This document shows positions 18,447 through 27,830 of a stretch of DNA of 64,000 nucleotides, one piece after another. The notes under the pieces are model-generated. The model searched no databases and was not told the DNA's origin. It worked only from the letters and a program-made list of their open reading frames with translations. Positions within the stretch are counted from its first letter, which is position 1. Each line of letters starts with the position of its first letter. Source of the stretch: Symbiodinium natans (taxonomy: Eukaryota > Sar > Dinophyceae > Suessiales > Symbiodiniaceae); the NCBI GenBank assembly GCA_905221605.1, contig CAJNDS010000535.1, positions 787,977 to 851,976 of the forward strand. Direction: 5' to 3'. The position numbers and the translations under genes are program-made.

Positions 18447-18515
18447 AGGGGTTTATGGTTCATATACCTGCACTAGGGATGAAAGTAGTATGGGATATAT
18501 GACCCCACCCATTTC
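18447..18515 (+). mobile_element. MITE-like palindrome, family L copy 3
   Basis: GGTTCATATACCTGCACTAG and ATGGGATATATGACCCC arms; matches copies at 463 and 2268. Confidence 0.5.
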
Positions 18516-19263
18516 ACCCCGCCTTAAATACGCGCATCTTAAGAGAAGGGCTAACCCCGAAACCCTAAGCCCTAGAAACCCTAATCCCTTGGCAAGGGCT
18601 GGGGAGGTTCAACAACTTAACATACCCTGAACCCCAAGCCCTAAACCCTAAACCCTCCTAGGACCCAGGTAGAGGATTTCATCATGGTGCCAGGTGCGGG
18701 CTTAAGACGCTGCCGGGCGCGGCGGTGGAATCCGAGGTGCTTAGGGTAGGCTGTTGAAACCTAGCCTAAACTTGATACCTTTAACTTCGTATGCTAGGAC
18801 CCGTGCCTCCTCCGCTCACTCCCATTCTTTGGGGTTTAGTTTCCTTCATCAGCCCCTTTGCCAAAAAGCAGGGTACCTTGTCATTTCCAGGTTACTCTTG
18901 GGTGGGTTTAGGGTTTAGGGTTTAGGGGTTAGGGTTTAGGGTTTAGGGTGTAGGTTGTAGGGTAGAAAGCCGTAGCTCTGCCCAGAACCCTGCCTCTGAA
19001 ACCCTCAACCCGACCTCAGGGCAGTTCTTCAGATGTAGTAAGTAGCTTTCGGCTTCTATATACCTGAAACCGAGAACCTAGACCCTATCCCCGAGGGTTT
19101 AGTGTTTTTAAGCTTAGATTCATTATAGGGTCTCTCGAGTGGGCCTTTTTTTGGGGGGTTCCTATGATTCTTCGGAGCCATCGTTGGGTGTTTCTTACTG
19201 TTTGCTTCAGACCCCCCCAAAAAAACAGAAAGGAAGATATAGTTGCCCTTACAAAGAAGAATC
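18516..19263. other. Spacer with repeat remnants
   Basis: CCC-type then GGG-type remnants (18900-18965). A short frame at 18664-18695 (TQVEDFIMVPG) is possible but unsupported. 18815-18900 contains a partial family-D relative (GGGTACCTTGTCATTTCCAG). Confidence 0.4.
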
Positions 19264-19372
19264 TTCGGGGTTGGGTAGTTAGCCTTTAAGTTTTTTTGGT
19301 TATGGAGAATCCTACTGCAGGTAAAAGAAGGTTAACCTTTTTTGGGCCACGGCATTCAGCCCCTAAGGATTT
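19264..19372 (+). mobile_element. MITE-like element, family K copy 2
   Basis: GTAGTTAGCC.. TTTTTTTGGTTAT.. GGTTAACCTTTTTTGGGC.. GGCATTCAGCCCCTAAGG, parallel to the copy at 17105. Confidence 0.55.
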
Positions 19373-19546
19373 TGTGGCTCCGGTGCCACGAGGGCTGCTC
19401 TCGCAGGGATGGCCCCCGTCTTGCGTACCGAATGCTACGATGTGCTTAGGGGGGTTTGGCTTTCGGGTATACAGTAGGGTTTCGGGGTTTATGGTTTAGG
19501 GTTTAGGGTTGAACCCTGTAGAGGACACTAAAAGGCTTGGGGCTTT

Positions 19547-20104
19547 TTAGGGTTCAGGGTTTGGGGCATGTTGAGTCATTGAGGTCTTGAATAAGAGTCG
19601 AGAGCCCATATTGGGCCGAGTGGCCTCCATGTTCGAAACTTGGCACAGGACATCACGACCTGGCAGCTCACTGGCGAGATACTGTCTGAATTGAGATGGC
19701 AATGAACGACGGCCCCAAGTTGGGCAGGGACGATGCCGCAACGCCGCCGTTGCCAAGATCTGATTCAGGGGGCTACACTCTGCTGTTGTACTGGACATCG
19801 AAAGCTGACAACTCACAGCACAATGGCAGCTGCAGAGGAGGCCCAGAGTGTGGCAACCAGAGCTCAGCATTCGAACTTGACCATGATGGTAGACGTGAAA
19901 TAAGGAGTCGGCATTGGCAAGGACAAGATCTCGTTGGAGTCTGACGTGCATGACATCACGGCTCAGCTGAGTGAGGCAAGTGGCAACGACCAGCTGCCCC
20001 GGAAGATGCATCACATTCCCGGGGCCAATTTTGGCACTTTCCGAAGCCCTTAACCCTAAAACCTGAAACTCTTGAACCCTCAGGCGCCAAGAACCACCCT
20101 TCAA
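19547..20104 (-). CDS. Telomere-free island, 185-codon minus ORF
   Basis: The minus strand is open from ATG at 20104 through ..VMHLPGQLVVATCLTQLSRD.. and ..ANADSLFHVYHHGQVRML.. to 19547. The two ends are translated repeat; the middle (about 19590-20040) looks genuine. The + strand has a shorter ATG ORF at 19696-19944 (MAMNDGPKLGRDDAATPPLP..). I cannot decide the strand with certainty. No family recognised. Confidence 0.35.
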   Translation of the reverse strand: MKGGSWRLRVQEFQVLGLRASESAKIGPGNVMHLPGQLVVATCLTQLSRDVMHVRLQRDLVLANADSLFHVYHHGQVRMLSSGCHTLGLLCSCHCAVSCQLSMSSTTAECSPLNQILATAALRHRPCPTWGRRSLPSQFRQYLASELPGRDVLCQVSNMEATRPNMGSRLLFKTSMTQHAPNPEP

Positions 20105-20349
20105 GTCTAAGTTTATTTCTTAGACGGAGGAATTCTCCGATTGGGGTTGCGAGAGTAGGGTTTAGGGCTTAGGGGGTTTAGGGTTTAGGGGAAAGAAGCC
20201 ATGAAGCTGCGCGACACATAGTAAGCTTCGGGCTTTTCAGTTTCAAGCCTCCCCAAACCCTAAACCCTAAACCCCAAGAACTAAATCCCAAACCCTAAAC
20301 CCCAAACCCCGAAACCCTAAAGCCCTAAACCCAAAACCCCAAACCCTAG

Positions 20350-20454
20350 ACTGGCTCCTGCGCCCTGCGTTTCAATGTCGAGGCCGCCAACCTTCGCACA
20401 GTGGATCTAACGTCCAACCTGCTCAAGGCCCTTTTGCTGAGACAAATCACCGGG
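20350..20454 (+). CDS. Leucine-rich repeat exon
   Basis: Phase 0 at both ends, 35 codons, acceptor CCCTAG and donor GTTTAG. It contains LRTVDLTSNLLKALLL, a canonical leucine-rich repeat core (LxxLxLxxNxL). CCCTAAA-like sequence lies left. LRR exons resume on the same strand at 22545. Confidence 0.55.
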
Positions 20455-20739
20455 GTTTAGGGCTTAGGGGATTCAATTCGGGGTATAGGGGAATCAGGCT
20501 TCAAGGTTTTGTGTTGTGGGGCGTCAGGAGCAAGATCAGGGTTTCGAGGGAGGGAGGGCTTAGGAGTTTAGAGTTTACGGTTTAGGGTTTAGATTGAGAT
20601 ATATACCCTGACTTCATACGAAGAACCGCTTTAGAGCTTCAGATAGTCACCCCGACGCCCTAAACCCTAAACCCGACTAATTCGGGAGCTCGGAGTTTAA
20701 TAGTCCTAGGATTTAGGGTTGTAAAGGGCATTAAGAGGA

Positions 20740-20823
20740 TTTAGGGTTTAGGGTTTAGGGTTTAGGGTTTAGGGTTTAGGGTTTAGGGTTTAGGGTTTAG
20801 GGTTTAGGGTTTAGGGTTTAGGG
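20740..20823 (+). repeat. TTTAGGG array
   Basis: About 12 perfect units inside the long intron downstream of the LRR exon. Confidence 0.95.
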
Positions 20824-21098
20824 CAGCGTTCAAGCCTCAGGGTGTCGGCGGGGCTGGGTCGTCCCACGAGCTTCATAAACCCCTACACCTGAAGCCCCAA
20901 ACCCTATACCCTAAACCCTGAACCCTAAACCCTAAACCCCAAACCCCAATCCCTAAACCCTGTACCCTAAACGTGGCCCGTTCCGACAGGCGCTTCCCGA
21001 CACCATCGGCTGCTGGACCGGCCCCGATCTCAATTCAGGGCATTATCGTTTGGGGTTTAGGGTTTAGGGTTTAGGGTTTCACCCTAAACCCTAAACTT

Positions 21099-21206
21099 GG
21101 GATGTTCCCCCCCTCGTACTGACAGTCCTTAGTAGGGACTACAGTACCCCCCCTCCTCCGATTAGAATCCCTATTAAGGACTGTTAGTTTCAGGGGGGAA
21201 CATCCC
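21099..21206 (+). mobile_element. MITE-like palindrome, family A copy 2
   Basis: The fullest copy: GGGATGTTCCCCCC at the left and GGGGGGAACATCCC at the right, inner arms GACAGTCCTTAGTAGGGA and TAAGGACTGTTAG. It sits between a GGG and a CCC array. Confidence 0.75.
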
Positions 21207-21378
21207 TAGTTAAGGGTTTTTGGGCAAACCCTAAACCCTAAACCCTAAACCCTAAACCCTAAACCCGGGCTTGACGTGTAGCAGGGTCTTGGGGGGTGGC
21301 TTGAGGTTCATTTCTAAGGGTTCTAAGGCTTTAGGGTTTAGGGTTTAGGGTTTAGGGTTTAGGGTTTAGGGTTTAGGG

Positions 21379-21514
21379 TTACATGGGCCCTTAGTCTGGT
21401 CCCTAACCTGCTCTAAAGGGTTCTGAAGTTTGGGCCCTTGATTTGTCTAGGGTATATCATAAGGGTGTATAAGGGATCCCCTTCTTAAGGGCCCATACTA
21501 AGGGACCATGTACC
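21379..21514 (+). mobile_element. MITE-like palindrome, family B copy 1
   Basis: TTACATGGGCCCTTAGTCTGG at the left pairs with CCATACTAAGGGACCATGTA at the right. Relatives at 50006, 53554 and 56991. Confidence 0.7.
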
Positions 21515-21794
21515 TACCCTAAACCCTGAACCCTAAGCCCTAAACCCTAAACCCTACATCCTAAACCCTAAACCCTAAACCCTAAACCCTAAACCCCACA
21601 CCCCAACAATTGGGGTTCATGTTGGGGAGTTGTTTTGAAACCGCCAAGCCCAGATACCAAGAGGACGGGTCCTCTTGGGCTAAGACGGCCTGTTAACCCA
21701 AAAAAGTTGTATACCCCGCATATGCCAAATATATATCTTATATGCCCTAAACCCTAAACCCTAAACCCTGAACCCACTCTTCTTGAACCCTGCG

Positions 21795-21932
21795 ATGCCC
21801 CAGCCGGACCAGTTTCTGGAGGACGCGGGAAACGCGACGCATCTCATGTTCTTAAAGTCCGTGGTCCCGCACTTGGCGTACGAACTCAACTTGAAAACAG
21901 CCGGAGACGGTGTCGAGGCCATGCTGGGCTAG
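21795..21932 (+). CDS. Exon with ATG, 45 codons
   Basis: Open from ATG to TAG: MPQPDQFLEDAGNATHLMFL.. and ..YELNLKTAGDGVEAMLG. Read from a CCCCAG acceptor at 21804 it is in phase 0, the phase in which the preceding LRR exon ends. It could be an alternative C-terminus or internal exon with donor GTGTCG. Confidence 0.45.
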   Translation: MPQPDQFLEDAGNATHLMFLKSVVPHLAYELNLKTAGDGVEAMLG

Positions 21933-21934
21933 CA

Positions 21935-22540
21935 CACTCCCAACCACTGGTTACATGGCCGTGTTCTGCAACTTGCTTCGCATCTTCCCACGGCTGTGGC
22001 AGATTTGCCCCTGCACATCGTTGGAGGTCAGGAACCGGACAACAGTGTCAGTGCCAGAAGCAGGGGGGAACCCTGATTGTCTAACGTAACGAGGGCATTG
22101 ACGGGGACGGGAGGGGAGGAGAAGGTAGTTCAATGCTCAGGGTGTACATAGTCTATGGGTTTAGGGTGAAGGGGCATAGTTTGGCCTTGTGTGAGGGGGG
22201 TAGATTGGGCGTAGGGAGGCTACGATACCCGAAACCCTTTGTCAGAGTTGCAGCCTGGTTGTTGATGTGTTGTTGTGGTTGAAGGTTAATCAGCTCAGGA
22301 TGCAGAAGGGTTTGAGTTAGGCCCTGGGATTTCTTAGAGTTAGCCCTGGACCCTCAACCCTCAACCCTTTGTTCGGTGTATAAGAAGAGGATCTTGCTTC
22401 CGGACTTTGGGATGTGTTCCAAGGACATTTTTGCGCAGGCAGTTCTTCAGGATTTATAGGGCTTATGGGACCCTAAACCCTAAAGGCTGACCCTAAACCC
22501 TAAACCCTCAACCCTAAGCCCTAAAGACCTTACAGCCTCT
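21935..22540 (+). other. Unique spacer
   Basis: A weak minus ORF (21951-22133, ..CPRYVRQSGFPPASGTDTV..) occupies the first 200 bases; the rest is GT-rich spacer with minor CCCTAAA remnants. Confidence 0.35.
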
Positions 22541-22544
22541 CCAG

Positions 22545-23202
22545 GTCCAAAGGCAAAGGAGAGAATCTCGCAAGCTTGAAAACACAGGTGAGCCAATGGC
22601 TCCCTGAGTCGATATTAGGGTTTAGGGTTTAGGGTTTAGGGTTAGTAAGTACACGCCCCTCACCCTGAATCCTAAACCCTAAACCCTGAACCCTGAACCC
22701 TAAACCCTAAACCCTAAACCTACCCCCGACCTTGCCTAGGTCTGCAGAGTTTACTCTGCAGCGACAACGCCCTGACAGAGCTTCCGGCAACGGTGTCAAA
22801 ACTGGCCGAAGCCCTGGGCAGCAACAGCTTTTGGGGTCTCGGGTGTAGGGTTCAGGGTTTATATCAACAGGGTTTTAAGGGTTTTTAGGGTAGAGCAGCA
22901 GCGCAGCCGTGCACAAGCGAGCCCGCCCTGATGCAGCCTGAGGAAAGCCCTGAAAAGCAGCATCAGCCAAGCCCTTGAGACTCTTGAGAGTTCAGGCTTC
23001 AGGGTTTAGGCTTGAGGTTTTTGTTGATATCGATTTGGTGGCTATTCGGGAACAAGCCGCAGCAGTGAACAATTTCGAGCCAGAGAGTCTCTATGCAGAC
23101 GTCTGAAACCCTAAGCCCTAAGCCCAAAGCACCCTGAGGTCTCTTTGCAGAAGCTGGTGCTGTCGAGCAACAAGCTGAGTGCGCTCGGGACACCGATCTC
23201 CA
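22545..23202 (+). CDS. Leucine-rich repeat exons (four)
   Basis: Exon 22545-22587 (CCTCTCCAG acceptor, ACACAG|GTGAGC donor: SKGKGENLASLKTQ) joins in phase 0 to 22748-22835 (SLLCSDNALTELPATVSKLA..), rebuilding a repeat with an N.LTELP core. Exon 23017-23100 (VFVDIDLVAIREQAAAVNNF..) and exon 23151-~23202 (TCTTTGCAG acceptor: KLVLSSNKLSALG) are both phase 0. The donor after 22835 is uncertain. Likely part of the gene that includes the LRR exon at 20350. LRR proteins usually mediate protein binding; nothing more specific is visible. Confidence 0.55.
22588..22747 (+). repeat. Intron with inverted telomere repeats
   Basis: Begins GTGAGCC, then four TTTAGGG units, a short spacer, about nine CCCTAAA-type units and the TCTGCAG acceptor. 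The two repeat runs can pair. Confidence 0.7.
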
Positions 23203-23261
23203 TAAGCCCTAAATCCTACATTAGGGTTCAGGGTTTAGGGTTTGGGGTTTAGGGTTCTAAT

Positions 23262-23385
23262 AGTTTCCCTTTTGGTCCCTTTATAGCTATAGCTAGAATC
23301 AGCCCCCCAAATTCTAAGTGCTACTTGTAACCAACAGAGGACTTAGGGGGCTCAAAAGTACAGTGATTTTGGGGGGGTGATAAGT
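23262..23385 (+). mobile_element. Possible MITE-like element
   Basis: CCCCCCAAATTCTAAGTGCTACTTGTAA and a right part GACTTAGGGGGCTC..GATTTTGGGGGGG. The right part resembles 32158-32230. Weakly defined. Confidence 0.3.
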
Positions 23386-23504
23386 ACCCTGAACCTCCAA
23401 GCAGGGCTAGGTTCACAGACTTATCGAAACCCAGCAGGGAGGCTTGGCCAGGGCCTCCTTTACGGCTCGCCAGCAGGCTTGCTGATCATGGGAACCGCAT
23501 ATAT

Positions 23505-23625
23505 GGGGGGGGGGGGGGGTTCCGAAAGAAGGGCTACCCTTTTTTGGGTCCCTTTTAAGGGGATTCTCTTCAATTTGGGGCAGACAAGGGGTACTCCTAT
23601 TTTGGGAGATACGCAAAGAGAGCCT
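23505..23625 (+). mobile_element. MITE-like element, family J copy 1
   Basis: CTACCCTTTTTTGGGTCCC, TTTTAAGGGGATT, AATTTGGGGCAGA and GGGGTACTCCTATTTTGGGAG. Reverse-complement copy at 37310; fragments at 38925 and 51963. Starts with a run of about a dozen G. Confidence 0.55.
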
Positions 23626-23809
23626 AAACCCAAAGCCCTAAACCCTCTGCCCTCTGTCAACTTGTAGGCAGTGCACCTTTCAACGCCTCGCAACCTTTGA
23701 AGATTGAGGGGTGGAGGGGGCGTAGGCTTGAGGGGTTTACCTAACCCTAAACACCAAGGGTTTGTGTTGAAGATTGAGGGGATTTGTTTGGCTTTCCCGG
23801 CTTCTGTCT

Positions 23810-23935
23810 ATGAAATTTGATGCGCGACCCACCTGTTGCCTACAGTGTTGTGGGGATAGCTACCTCGCAGTTGCAGGCATATACGTCGCGTGGTTCCACG
23901 TTGTAAGGCTTGAGTTGTTATCACTGTATCCCTAA
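23810..23935 (+). CDS. Small ORF, Cys-rich and hydrophobic
   Basis: ATG to TAA, 41 codons: MKFDARPTCCLQCCGDSYLA.. then VAGIYVAWFHVVRLELLSLY. Paired cysteines and a hydrophobic stretch suggest a small membrane-associated segment. Could be an exon rather than a full gene. Confidence 0.4.
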   Translation: MKFDARPTCCLQCCGDSYLAVAGIYVAWFHVVRLELLSLYP

Positions 23936-24026
23936 GCTCTTATTCTCAGTGAAGTTTGAGAGCTCCACACATCCCCTAAACCCGAAGCCCGAAGCCCTAA
24001 AACCCTCCTAAACCCTAAACCCTAGA

Positions 24027-24129
24027 CACTGAGGTGTCATTATCCCCTGCCGTCCGAGCTGCTTACAGGCTCTCATGTCGGCCTCAAAGATCCCCCCCAG
24101 ACATCAGATGCGTAGATGTTTGAGGCGCC
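24027..24129 (+). CDS. Exon candidate with two open frames
   Basis: One frame reads LPSELLTGSHVGLKDPPQTS to a stop; the other, after acceptor GCTTACAG, reads ALMSASKIPPRHQMRRCLRR. CCCTAAA arrays on both sides. Frame undecided. Confidence 0.3.
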
Positions 24130-24350
24130 ATAACCCTAAACCCTAAACCCTAAACCCTAAACTTCAAGACTCAAACTCCAAACCCCAAGTTCTAAACCCT
24201 AAGCTAAACCATCATCCCTTGTGTTCAACATACTCCCCCCTTCCCGGGTAACAAGAAAGGAAGAAAAGCCGAACGCCCTCAAGTCTAATCTAGCCATGGG
24301 GGGGGGGGGTGGGACTCCTAACCCTGAACCAAAAGTCCTAGACCCACACC

Positions 24351-24575
24351 CTACACCCTAAATATCTCCAAGCTCGTGTGCACCTTACAGCCTAAACCCT
24401 CACCCCTCCCCGGTGCTCTTCGGGTTTGGCATGTGGGGTTAGGGCCTCTCAAGCCTGTGACACCCGCATGATAAGCCCTGTCTATGCCCGATAAAACCCT
24501 GAAGAAAGCCCAAGAACCCCAAGCCCTGTAGAATGTCGGGCTCCCGGCCTGCGGCCCCAACCCCCTCAGCCCCAA
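24351..24575. other. Ambiguous island
   Basis: Open on the minus strand for 74 codons (..GSPTFYRAWGSWAFFRVLS..) and on + (KLVCTLQPKPSPLPGALRVW..). No splice or phase evidence, so no gene is called. Confidence 0.35.
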
Positions 24576-24719
24576 ACCCTAAACCCTAAACCCTAAACCC
24601 CAAACCTTAAACCCCAAACCCTAAACCCTGAACCCTAAACCCTAAACCCTAAATCCTAAACCCTAAACCCTAAACCCTAAACCCCAACCCCTAAAAACCC
24701 TACAAGCCCTACATCCGCA

Positions 24720-24808
24720 ATGCCGCGCCCGGACCCGCGCATCTGCAGCGCCTCGCGTGCCAACTTCCCCGGTTCCGCCGCGCTGCACCAGGGATGCCCA
24801 AAGACTTG
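24720..24808 (+). CDS. Exon, GC-rich, frame ambiguous
   Basis: Between a CCCTAAA array and a perfect TTTAGGG array. ATG frame: MPRPDPRICSASRANFPGSA..; alternative frame: YIRNAAPGPAHLQRLACQLP.., donor GTGTAG. The exon polarity is right, but the correct frame cannot be chosen. Confidence 0.4.
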
Positions 24809-24810
24809 GT

Positions 24811-24905
24811 GTAGGGTTTAGGGTTTAGGGTTTAGGGTTTAGGGTTTAGGGTTTAGGGTTTAGGGTTTAGGGTTTAGGGTTTAGGGTTTAGGGTTTAGGG
24901 TTTTG
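24811..24905 (+). repeat. TTTAGGG array
   Basis: About 13 perfect units, then TTTTGGGG and TTTTAGGGG variants to about 25060. Confidence 0.95.
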
Positions 24906-25129
24906 GGGTTTTGGGGTTTTAGGGGTTTTAGGGGTTTTAGGGGTTCCAGGGGTTTCAGGGCTAAAGGCTTCAGGGTTTGGTGTTCTTGGGCTTTAGGGTT
25001 TTTAGGGTTTCAGGATTTTATGGGTTAGGGTTTTAGGGCTTTGGGTTTTTGGGTTTAGGGTTTCGAGGCTCGGGCTCCGGGCCTTGTCTGGGCCTAGGAG
25101 CTTTCAGGGTTCAGGGCTTGGGGCTTCAT

Positions 25130-25262
25130 GGTACTGAATAACCAATGATAACCGGTTTAGGGTAACTGTGCCGATAACCGTACTTACAACCATATTAGGA
25201 CACTTAAGGGGCTTATAAGTGGTTTCTAAGTACCGTTATACTTGGTTAATATGCACCATGAA
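25130..25262 (+). mobile_element. Possible MITE-like palindrome
   Basis: AACCAATGATAACCGG.. GATAACCGTACTTA.. and on the right AAGTACCGTTATACTTGGTTAA: the arms GATAACCGTACTTA and TAAGTACCGTTA are nearly complementary. No second copy noticed. Confidence 0.4.
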
Positions 25263-25349
25263 CCTCGAAGAAGGGGCTTTTAGGACTTGGGGCGTAGGGT
25301 AACGGTTTCAGCGCTGGCATCATGCCGGTTTCTGTTCGCAGATCCGGCT

Positions 25350-25492
25350 GCAGTCCCTAAACCCTAAACCCTAAACCCTAAACCCTAAACCCTAAACCCT
25401 AAACCCTGAACCCTGAACCCTGAACCCTAAACCCTAAACCCTAACCCTGAACCCTGAACCCTGAACCCTAAACCCTAAACCCTAAACCGAGT
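25350..25492 (-). repeat. CCCTAAA/CCCTGAA array
   Basis: Seven perfect units followed by alternating CCCTGAA and CCCTAAA blocks. Confidence 0.95.
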
Positions 25493-25649
25493 TCTAGCGT
25501 GGTTTAGAGGCTCAGGGCTCAGGGCTTCGTGGGTCTGAGCCGGCACACGCTCGTTCCTTACAAAGACAAAAGGAAGGATAACTGCCTAAAAAGGAAGCTT
25601 AGGGTTTAGGGTTTAGGGTTTAGGGTCTAGGGTTTAGGGTTTAGGGTTT

Positions 25650-25870
25650 AGGACCAAGGCACTTTGTCTTCGTCGAGCTGCGCTGCCTGCGCCTTTGCTG
25701 AGATTTGGGAAATCAGGGTTCACAGCTCCTTTTTATCTTCAGGTTCCGGAGGTATACCCTAAACCCTAAAGTCAGTAACCCTAAACCCTAAAGGTAAGAG
25801 CTAGAAGATGATGTAGGAGATCAGGGGCGAAGCAAACGACCTGCTGTGGAGGCCTTGGTGTGTTTTTTTG
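25650..25870 (+). CDS. Exon candidates, unknown product
   Basis: At 25652-25702 a frame reads RHFVFVELRCLRLC then a stop. At 25829-25867 a piece between acceptor GGAGATCAG and donor GTGTGT reads GRSKRPAVEAL. Not phase-linked. Confidence 0.3.
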
Positions 25871-25892
25871 TCTGAGTCCTACAAGCCCCCGC

Positions 25893-25998
25893 CTTTGTGG
25901 TGCTTTACTGTAACTTTAGATCTTTAGCCTTTTTAGCTTTATTGGGCTTCTTAATAAGGCAGCTAAAAGTTTGATTTCTAGCTACCCTTCTGAGTCCT
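25893..25998 (+). mobile_element. MITE-like element, family F copy 1
   Basis: GTGCTTTACTGTAACTTTAG, ATCTTTAGCCTTTTTAGC, CTTAATAAGGCAGCTAAAAG and AGCTACCCTTCTGAGTCC; over 80% alike by eye to 50338-50446. Confidence 0.7.
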
Positions 25999-25999
25999 G

Positions 26000-26201
26000 C
26001 AAGCTCCAAGCCCTGGACTTTTGTTGCCCGAAAGTTCCTGGCGGCGCCTTTGGGTCATGGTCCCCAAGACCTTAAACCCTACCAATCCTAAACCCTAAAC
26101 CCTATATAATCCCAAACCCCTAAGACCCCTAAGTTCTTCAGCGAGGTTCCTGTATTGGTGGAGCTTTCGAAATGCACTCGTCAAGCTCGAGGCGCAGACC
26201 A
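26000..26201 (+). CDS. Two exon candidates
   Basis: 26000-26078 reads CKLQALDFCCPKVPGGAFGS.. to a stop, leucine-repeat-like at its start. 26129-26202 reads FFSEVPVLVELSKCTRQARG.. after AG and before GTTTAG. Both + strand; the phase to the next exon does not fit simply. Confidence 0.35.
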
Positions 26202-26504
26202 CTTAGGGTTTAGCGGGGGTTAAGGTTTAGTTTAGGGTTTAGGGTTTAAGGCTTAGGGCGTAGGGCTTAAGGTTTTTTTTCAGTTTGTGATCCATAGAGT
26301 TCATGAAGCATAAACCCTAAACCCTAGTGTAAAGATATGCAGTGTTAGGGCAGCGCGTAGGTCATAGGCCCCAAGCACATGATGAGGTCCCCTAAGCCCT
26401 AACCCCTAAGCCCTAAGCCCAAGCCTAACCCGCCCTAGGCCCTAAACCGGGGGAGCAGTGGGAGAGAGGGCTGGGAGAGGAGGAGAGCTCGGATCAAGGT
26501 TCAG

Positions 26505-26801
26505 GTATCGCCTGGGGAAAGGACGATTCCAGCTTCCCGCGTGGAGCAACTCAGCTTGCCAGCCTCTGTGATCCCCATGCTTGTGGCTTCTTCGTCGTGC
26601 AGCGCATGGAGAGAGAGAGATTAGGTTTAGGGTTTAGGGTTTAGGGTTTAGGGTTTAGGGTTTAGGGTTTAGGGTTTAGGGTTTAGGGTTTAGGGTTTGG
26701 GGTTGCGAGTGGCCCGTGACGCCTGGAAGAGCTGGAAAGCCAGGCTGCGAACTCTCACCAGCAAGCTTCAGCCAGAGGGCGAGTGTCCCTCGGTCCCTTA
26801 A
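26505..26801 (+). CDS. Two-exon C-terminus split by a TTTAGGG intron
   Basis: Exon 26505-26624 (acceptor AAGGTTCAG) reads IAWGKDDSSFPRGATQLASL.. and ..GFFVVQRMERERL with one spare G. Exon 26710-26801 begins TG, restoring a Val codon, and reads ARDAWKSWKARLRTLTSKLQ.. to TAA. The 85-base intron is a run of about ten TTTAGGG units ending GCGAG. The product end is basic and helical. Exon 1 has another open frame, but only this one fits the junction. Confidence 0.6.
26625..26709 (+). repeat. TTTAGGG array acting as an intron
   Basis: Starts GTTTAGGG and ends GGGTTGCGAG; nothing but repeat in between. Confidence 0.8.
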
Positions 26802-27225
26802 GGCAAAGCCCCCAAACCCTACGCCTGAAGGCCATACCCTAAACCCTAAACCCTAACCCCTAAGCCCTAAGCCCTAAGCCCTAAACCCTAAACCCTAAAG
26901 AGTCTCCTAACGCAAAGTAGGTACCATGAGGGTTTAGGTTTGTAAGTTTTTTGGTTCGTCCCTGAACCCCCAAACCCCTAGACCCTTACTCCTAAACTAC
27001 CCTAAAACCTAAATCCTAAACCATTAAACCTTTATACCTAAACCATAAAAACCTTGGCTTGGATTGTGCACATAGATGCTAGGGCTATATTTAGCTTTGA
27101 GGGTTTTGGGCTAAGCTCTTAGCCTTTTCTAACCCCTAGTTAGGGTTCAGGGTTTAGGGTGTTTTGGGTTTCCTAAACCTCAAACCCTAAACCCTAAACT
27201 GTAAACCCTAACCCCTTAGGCCAAA

Positions 27226-27321
27226 ATGAGTCAGGTCACCCTGTATCTTGTGGACGAGCCAGTCCATGGGGATGACGTTGGCGCGATGTTTCCTGGCCTG
27301 GTGTCTCTCAGGAAGCCCTGA
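27226..27321 (+). CDS. Small ATG ORF abutting a MITE
   Basis: MSQVTLYLVDEPVHGDDVGA.. MFPGLVSLRKP then TGA; 31 codons. The last ~4 codons overlap the start of the family-C element, so the true exon may end at GTGTCT (27301). Natural composition, good start context (CCAAAATGA). Confidence 0.45.
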   Translation: MSQVTLYLVDEPVHGDDVGAMFPGLVSLRKP

Positions 27322-27432
27322 ATCCCAAGTACCTAGGGAACCTTAGGGAACCTTAGGGAAGCTTAGGGAGCCTCAGGGAGTATTCGGGAACCTTGGGTTA
27401 CATGCCCCCTTCGAAGCCCCCTTCCCTGAATC
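27310..27432 (+). mobile_element. MITE-like palindrome, family C copy 2
   Basis: GTACCTAGGGAACCTTAGGG.. AAGCTTAGGGAGCC.. GGAACCTTGGGTTACATG, with outer arms AGGAAGCCCTGAATCCC and CCCCCTTCCCTGAATCCCTG. Confidence 0.65.
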
Positions 27433-27530
27433 CCTGAAGAACTCTACAATAAACCCCAAACCCCAAACCCTAAACCCGAAACTTTTCATTTAGGGTGTTC
27501 GGTTTTGTTTGTGTGTTTGGGGGTGTTGGG

Positions 27531-27623
27531 ATGCTGCACATCTGGCAAAGCACTCAAAGCAACGGCTGGGACTCGAATTGCAAAAATTTGCCTCCTTTGG
27601 TTCGGGGCTCGGGTTCCCTGTAG
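27531..27623 (+). CDS. Small ATG ORF
   Basis: MLHIWQSTQSNGWDSNCKNL.. to TAG, 30 codons, in a G/T-rich flank. No splice sites chosen; could be an exon of a larger gene. Confidence 0.35.
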   Translation: MLHIWQSTQSNGWDSNCKNLPPLVRGSGSL

Positions 27624-27739
27624 CCGAAGAAAGGGCTCAGGGTTTAGGGTGTAGGGTTTAGGGTGTAGAGTTTAGGGTGTAGGGTTTAGGATGTAGGGTT
27701 CAGACCCGAACCCCCCAAACTCTAGTTTGCTTTCGGCAG

Positions 27740-27830
27740 CCGAAATGAGGTGGTTGGACACTGTTGGGTGCATTGGGGACGACGTCTCCCGCGCTGCGAA
27801 CTCTTTCGCCGCCCGGCACGCATCCCTTAA
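27740..27830 (+). CDS. Exon, unknown product
   Basis: After acceptor CTTTCGGCAG: EMRWLDTVGCIGDDVSRAAN.. SFAARHASL. The frame continues through CCCTAAA repeats as NPKPETLNPKP, which is not credible coding, so the exon end is unclear. A second short open piece at 27868-27950 (..ATLSLLDLVKPCEYCMLS) is in the same frame. Confidence 0.4.
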
